A stretch of 64,000 nucleotides of DNA from positions 526,353 through 590,352 of the forward strand of contig NZ_RCZJ01000003.1 in the NCBI RefSeq assembly GCF_006438845.1, written 5' to 3'. The notes below the pieces were generated by a model. The model did not search any database. It was not told the DNA's origin and worked only from the letters and a program-made list of their open reading frames with translations. The stretch comes from Variovorax ginsengisoli (lineage in GTDB: Bacteria > Pseudomonadota > Gammaproteobacteria > Burkholderiales > Burkholderiaceae_C). This document shows, one piece after another, positions 61,090-64,000 of this stretch (position 1 is its first letter; every line of letters starts with the position of its first letter). The translations under genes were made by a program, and so were the position numbers.

Positions 61090-61938
61090 ATGAGTGCTTC
61101 CGCCCCCGCTTCGACACCGTCGATTCAAGCCCACGCCCCCCCTCGCCTCGCCCGTTTGCTGCTGACTGGCGCTGCCGGTGGCCTCGGAAAAGTGTTGCGC
61201 CAGACGCTCAAGCCCTTCACCGAGGTGATCCGGCTTTCCGACATCGTTGCGGTGACGCCCGACGGACCGGGCGAAGAAGCCGTCGCCTGCGATCTTTCGG
61301 ACAAGCAGGCGGTCCACGCGCTGGTCGAAGGCTGCGACGCCATCGTCCACTTGGGCGGCGTGTCGGTCGAGCGGCCGTTCGAGGAAATCCTCGAAGCCAA
61401 CATCAAGGGCGTGTTTCATGTGTACGAGGCCGCGCGCCGCCACGGCGTGAAGCGCGTGGTGTTCGCCAGTTCCAACCACGTGATCGGCTTCTACAAGCAG
61501 GACGAACACATCGACGCCAGCGCCGCGCGCCGGCCCGATGGCTATTACGGCCTGTCGAAATCCTTCGGTGAAGACGTGGCGCAGTTCTACTTCGACCGCC
61601 ACGGCATCGAGACGGTCAGCATCCGCATCGGTTCGTCGTTCCCCGAGCCGCTCAACAGACGGATGATGAGCACCTGGCTGAGCTACCGCGACCTCACGAC
61701 GCTGATCGAGAAATCGCTCTTCACGCCCGATGTGAAACACACGGTGGTCTACGGCATGTCCGCCAACCGCGACGTCTGGTGGGACAACGCCGCCGCCGCA
61801 CACCTCGGGTTCGTGCCGCAGGACGGTTCGGAGGTGTTCCGCGACAAGGTCGAGACGCAGCCACCGGTGGCACCGAACGACCCGAACGCCATCTACCAGG
61901 GCGGTGCCTTCACCGCCCAGGGCCCGTTCGGCGACTGA
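61090..61938 (+). CDS. udh: NAD-dependent uronate dehydrogenase
   Basis: 282 residues, extended short-chain dehydrogenase. Glycine-rich LLLTGAAGGLGKVL at 23-36, and the catalytic SSNH (127-130) and Y153-x3-K157 (YYGLSK). IGFYKQDEHIDAS is typical of Udh. It oxidises galacturonate or glucuronate to the aldarolactone, which the lactonase-like neighbour could open. The start at 61090 (MSASAPASTPSIQA) leaves a somewhat long disordered N-terminus; no better internal start is seen. First gene of the rightward transcript. Confidence 0.9.
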   Translation: MSASAPASTPSIQAHAPPRLARLLLTGAAGGLGKVLRQTLKPFTEVIRLSDIVAVTPDGPGEEAVACDLSDKQAVHALVEGCDAIVHLGGVSVERPFEEILEANIKGVFHVYEAARRHGVKRVVFASSNHVIGFYKQDEHIDASAARRPDGYYGLSKSFGEDVAQFYFDRHGIETVSIRIGSSFPEPLNRRMMSTWLSYRDLTTLIEKSLFTPDVKHTVVYGMSANRDVWWDNAAAAHLGFVPQDGSEVFRDKVETQPPVAPNDPNAIYQGGAFTAQGPFGD

Positions 61939-61957
61939 GCCGGCGGCGCGCACACCC

Positions 61958-62857
61958 ATGCAAGCCGAACTCGTCCTCGACGCCCGCAACGCCACGGGCG
62001 AAAGCCCGGTCTGGCACGCCGCCGAACAGGCGCTGTACTGGGTCGACATCCCGGCGCGGCAGCTGCACCGCCTGGTGCCGGCCACCGGTGCGCACAGCAC
62101 CTGGGCCGGCGACGAGATGCTCGCCTGCATTGCGCCGCGTGCAGGGCACCCCGGCCAGTGGATCGCCGGCATGGAGAGCGGCCTCTTCGCCATCGCAACA
62201 AAAGACGACGGGACGCTCGCCGCAACCTCTGTCGCCCGTGCCACGCACGCAGCGCACGGCATGCGATTCAACGACGGCCGCTGCGACCGACAAGGCCGCT
62301 TCTGGGCCGGCACGATGCTCATGGACATGGCCGCTGCCCGTGCCGTCGGCCGCGTCTACCGCTATCAGAGCGACGTCAACGAAGAGGCCGCCCTGCGCGT
62401 GCACTTCGACGAAATGATCGTGCCCAACGGCATGGCCTTCAGTCCCGACGGCCGCACGATGTACCTGTCGGATTCGCATCCGAACGTGCAGGCCGTCTGG
62501 GCCTTCGACTACGACACCGCCACCGGGACGCCGCACAACCGGCGCCTGTTCGTCGACATGAAGCCGCTGCCCGGCCGACCTGACGGCGCAGCCGTCGACG
62601 CCGATGGCTGCTACTGGATCTGCGGCAACGACGCAGGGTTGGTGCACCGCTTCACGCCGGACGGCCGGCTCGACCGATCGCTTGAAGTGCCGGTCAAGAA
62701 GCCCGCCATGTGCGCCTTCGGTGGCGCGCAGCTCGACACGCTCTACGTCACCTCGATCCGCCCTGGCGGCGACGTGTCTGACCAGCCCTTGGCCGGTGGG
62801 GTCTTCGCGCTTCGGCCCGGCGTGCAAGGCGTGCCGGAGCCCGCCTGCATCTTTTGA
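61958..62857 (+). CDS. SMP-30/gluconolactonase-family lactonase
   Basis: 299 residues, six-bladed propeller. Metal-binding positions appear intact: E15 (NATGESPVW), Asn in [19 protein letters not shown], then [17 protein letters not shown]. Family members hydrolyse sugar lactones with a divalent metal. Its place 19 bp after udh makes it the candidate for opening galactaro- or glucarolactone to the aldarate that feeds the KdgD branch. Confidence 0.9.
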   Translation: MQAELVLDARNATGESPVWHAAEQALYWVDIPARQLHRLVPATGAHSTWAGDEMLACIAPRAGHPGQWIAGMESGLFAIATKDDGTLAATSVARATHAAHGMRFNDGRCDRQGRFWAGTMLMDMAAARAVGRVYRYQSDVNEEAALRVHFDEMIVPNGMAFSPDGRTMYLSDSHPNVQAVWAFDYDTATGTPHNRRLFVDMKPLPGRPDGAAVDADGCYWICGNDAGLVHRFTPDGRLDRSLEVPVKKPAMCAFGGAQLDTLYVTSIRPGGDVSDQPLAGGVFALRPGVQGVPEPACIF

Positions 62858-62907
62858 TTTTCTTTTCTCGATTTACTCCAACAACCACCACACGCAGAGG
62901 AAGACAA

Positions 62908-63885
62908 ATGACGATTCGACGCACACTCATCGCGATGGCCGCTTGCGCCGCCGCCACCCTGACCGGGCTCGGCGCACACGCCACCGAGTTCCGCTCGGCA
63001 GACATCCACCCTGACGACTACCCGACCGTGACCGCGGTCAAGTTCATGAGCGAGCGCCTGAAGGCGCTGTCGGGCGGAAAGCACAGCATCAAGGTCTTCA
63101 ACAACAGTTCGCTCGGCAACGAGAAGGACACCATCGAGCAAACCAAGATCGGCGCCCTGTCGATGGTCCGCGTGAACATCGCGCCGATGAACAATATCTG
63201 CGCCGAGACGCAGGTGCCGACCATGCCCTTCCTGTTCCGCTCGGTCGACCATCTGCACAAGGTGCTCGACGGCCCGATCGGCGAAGAGATCCTGAAGAGC
63301 TGCGAGAAGCAGGGCTTCATCGGCCTGGCCTATTACGACAGCGGCGCGCGCTCGATGTTCACCGCCAAGAAGCCGGTGCGCAGCTTCGCCGACATGAAGG
63401 GCCTGAAGGTCCGCGTGCAACAGTCCGACCTGTGGGTGTCGATGCTCGAAGCCATGGGCGCCAACGCCACGCCGATGCCCATGGGCGAGGTGTACACGGG
63501 CCTCAAGACCGGACTGATCGACGCTGCCGAGAACAACTACCCGACCTACGAAAGCGCCCGCGCGTTCGAGGTGGCCAAGTACTACAGCAAGACCGAGCAC
63601 TCGATGGCGCCCGAGATGCTGCTGTTCTCCAAGCGCGTGTGGGACAAGCTCACGCCGCAGGAACAGGGCTGGGTCCGCCAGGCCGCGAAGGAATCGGTGC
63701 CCTACATGCGCAAGCAGTGGGAAGAGCGCGAGATCAAGTCGCTGGCGACCGTGAAGGCCGGCGGCGCCGAGATCATCGACGTCGACAAGGCGCCGTTCCA
63801 GGCCGCGATGAAGCCGGTGTACGACAAGTTCATCACCGACGCGAAGCTGAAAGACCTGGTCAAGCGCGTGCAGGACACGAAATAA
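62908..63885 (+). CDS. TRAP transporter solute-binding protein (DctP family)
   Basis: 325 residues. Signal peptide ([18 protein letters not shown]), then [40 protein letters not shown] contains the arginine that holds the ligand carboxylate, and [20 protein letters not shown] is the standard DctP hinge region. Ribosome site AGAGGAAG upstream. Dicarboxylate- or uronate-binding subunit of a tripartite importer; the DctQ/DctM membrane genes are expected past the window edge. Probably imports the uronate used by udh. Confidence 0.92.
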   Translation: MTIRRTLIAMAACAAATLTGLGAHATEFRSADIHPDDYPTVTAVKFMSERLKALSGGKHSIKVFNNSSLGNEKDTIEQTKIGALSMVRVNIAPMNNICAETQVPTMPFLFRSVDHLHKVLDGPIGEEILKSCEKQGFIGLAYYDSGARSMFTAKKPVRSFADMKGLKVRVQQSDLWVSMLEAMGANATPMPMGEVYTGLKTGLIDAAENNYPTYESARAFEVAKYYSKTEHSMAPEMLLFSKRVWDKLTPQEQGWVRQAAKESVPYMRKQWEEREIKSLATVKAGGAEIIDVDKAPFQAAMKPVYDKFITDAKLKDLVKRVQDTK

Positions 63886-64000
63886 AGCTCACCCCCAGGC
63901 TTCGCGCACTTCGTGTCGCTTCGCCAACCCCCTACCGGGGGCAACACCAGCGGGCCGGCTGAGCCGGACCCGCGTGTTCCTGGAAAGGGGCGGGCCGTCT
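63886..64000 (+). repeat. intergenic hairpin repeat of Comamonadaceae type
   Basis: After the dctP stop there is a stretch with two hairpins: CCCCC (63928-63932) / GGGGG (63937-63941), and CGGGCCGGC (63951-63959) facing GCCGGACCCG (63963-63972) with one bulge. The preceding AGGCTTCGCGCACTTCGTGT and the hairpin series resemble a dispersed intergenic repeat I recall from Variovorax and relatives. Only one copy lies in the window, so its repetitive nature is from memory. No gene is evident in this 115-bp end. Confidence 0.5.

Overview
The window is about 64 kb of high-GC, gene-dense betaproteobacterial chromosome. It most resembles the Comamonadaceae, probably Variovorax or a close relative. This rests on the dnaG-rpoD pair with a long Lys/Ala-rich N-terminus on sigma-70, two orphan Bug/TctC-type binding proteins, many branched-chain-type and FbpB-type ABC genes, FCD-type GntR regulators beside catabolic operons, and a repeat at the right edge that I recall as typical of Comamonadaceae. 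I see no rRNA, tRNA, CRISPR array, transposase, integrase or phage gene.

Layout. 1-5,089: a partial YihY/BrkB-like membrane protein, then dnaG and rpoD with a structured leader and a strong terminator. 5,099-8,929: a Bcr/CflA drug-efflux protein, the phenylalanine/tyrosine pair phhA-hpd, and a divergent Lrp-type regulator with a perfect palindrome in front of it. 8,987-17,816: a LivKHMGF-type importer, a vanillate-demethylase-like Rieske oxygenase and reductase with a GntR regulator, and a divergent MetE-like methyltransferase. 17,857-22,764: a GST, a cardiolipin-synthase-like phospholipase D, a ROK-type kinase whose motifs are in circularly permuted order, and an osmoprotectant binding-protein/permease fusion with no ATPase nearby. 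22,855-33,778: a seven-gene operon (Fe3+-type ABC importer, exported carboxylesterase, class III CoA-transferase, two atypical crotonases) with a divergent GntR regulator, quinone oxidoreductase and GST, separated by a strong AT-rich inverted repeat. 33,804-36,309: a Bug binding protein and an aldehyde dehydrogenase that looks like 2-oxoglutarate-semialdehyde dehydrogenase.

36,371-57,387 is a two-partner secretion system. It has a TpsB transporter and a TpsA exoprotein of 6,450 residues, about 30% of the window. TpsA has an ESPR-type signal, a TPS domain with a FANPYG motif, four roughly 400-residue super-repeats, an unusual helical insertion of about 370 residues, C-terminal repeats built of 20-residue rungs, and a terminal cysteine pair like that of HMW1-type adhesins.

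57,601-63,885: a small lipoprotein and a hexuronate/aldarate oxidation locus (kdgD, Bug protein, GntR regulator, uronate dehydrogenase, SMP-30 lactonase, TRAP binding protein). Two copies of a TTGTACGA-type site suggest that one regulator controls both arms. The semialdehyde dehydrogenase for the last pathway step lies on the far side of the adhesin genes. The aldarate dehydratase is not in the window.

The best candidates for something undescribed are the permuted ROK kinase (19,918-21,096), the transporter-esterase-CoA-transferase-crotonase operon (22,855-31,121) and the architecture of the giant TpsA.
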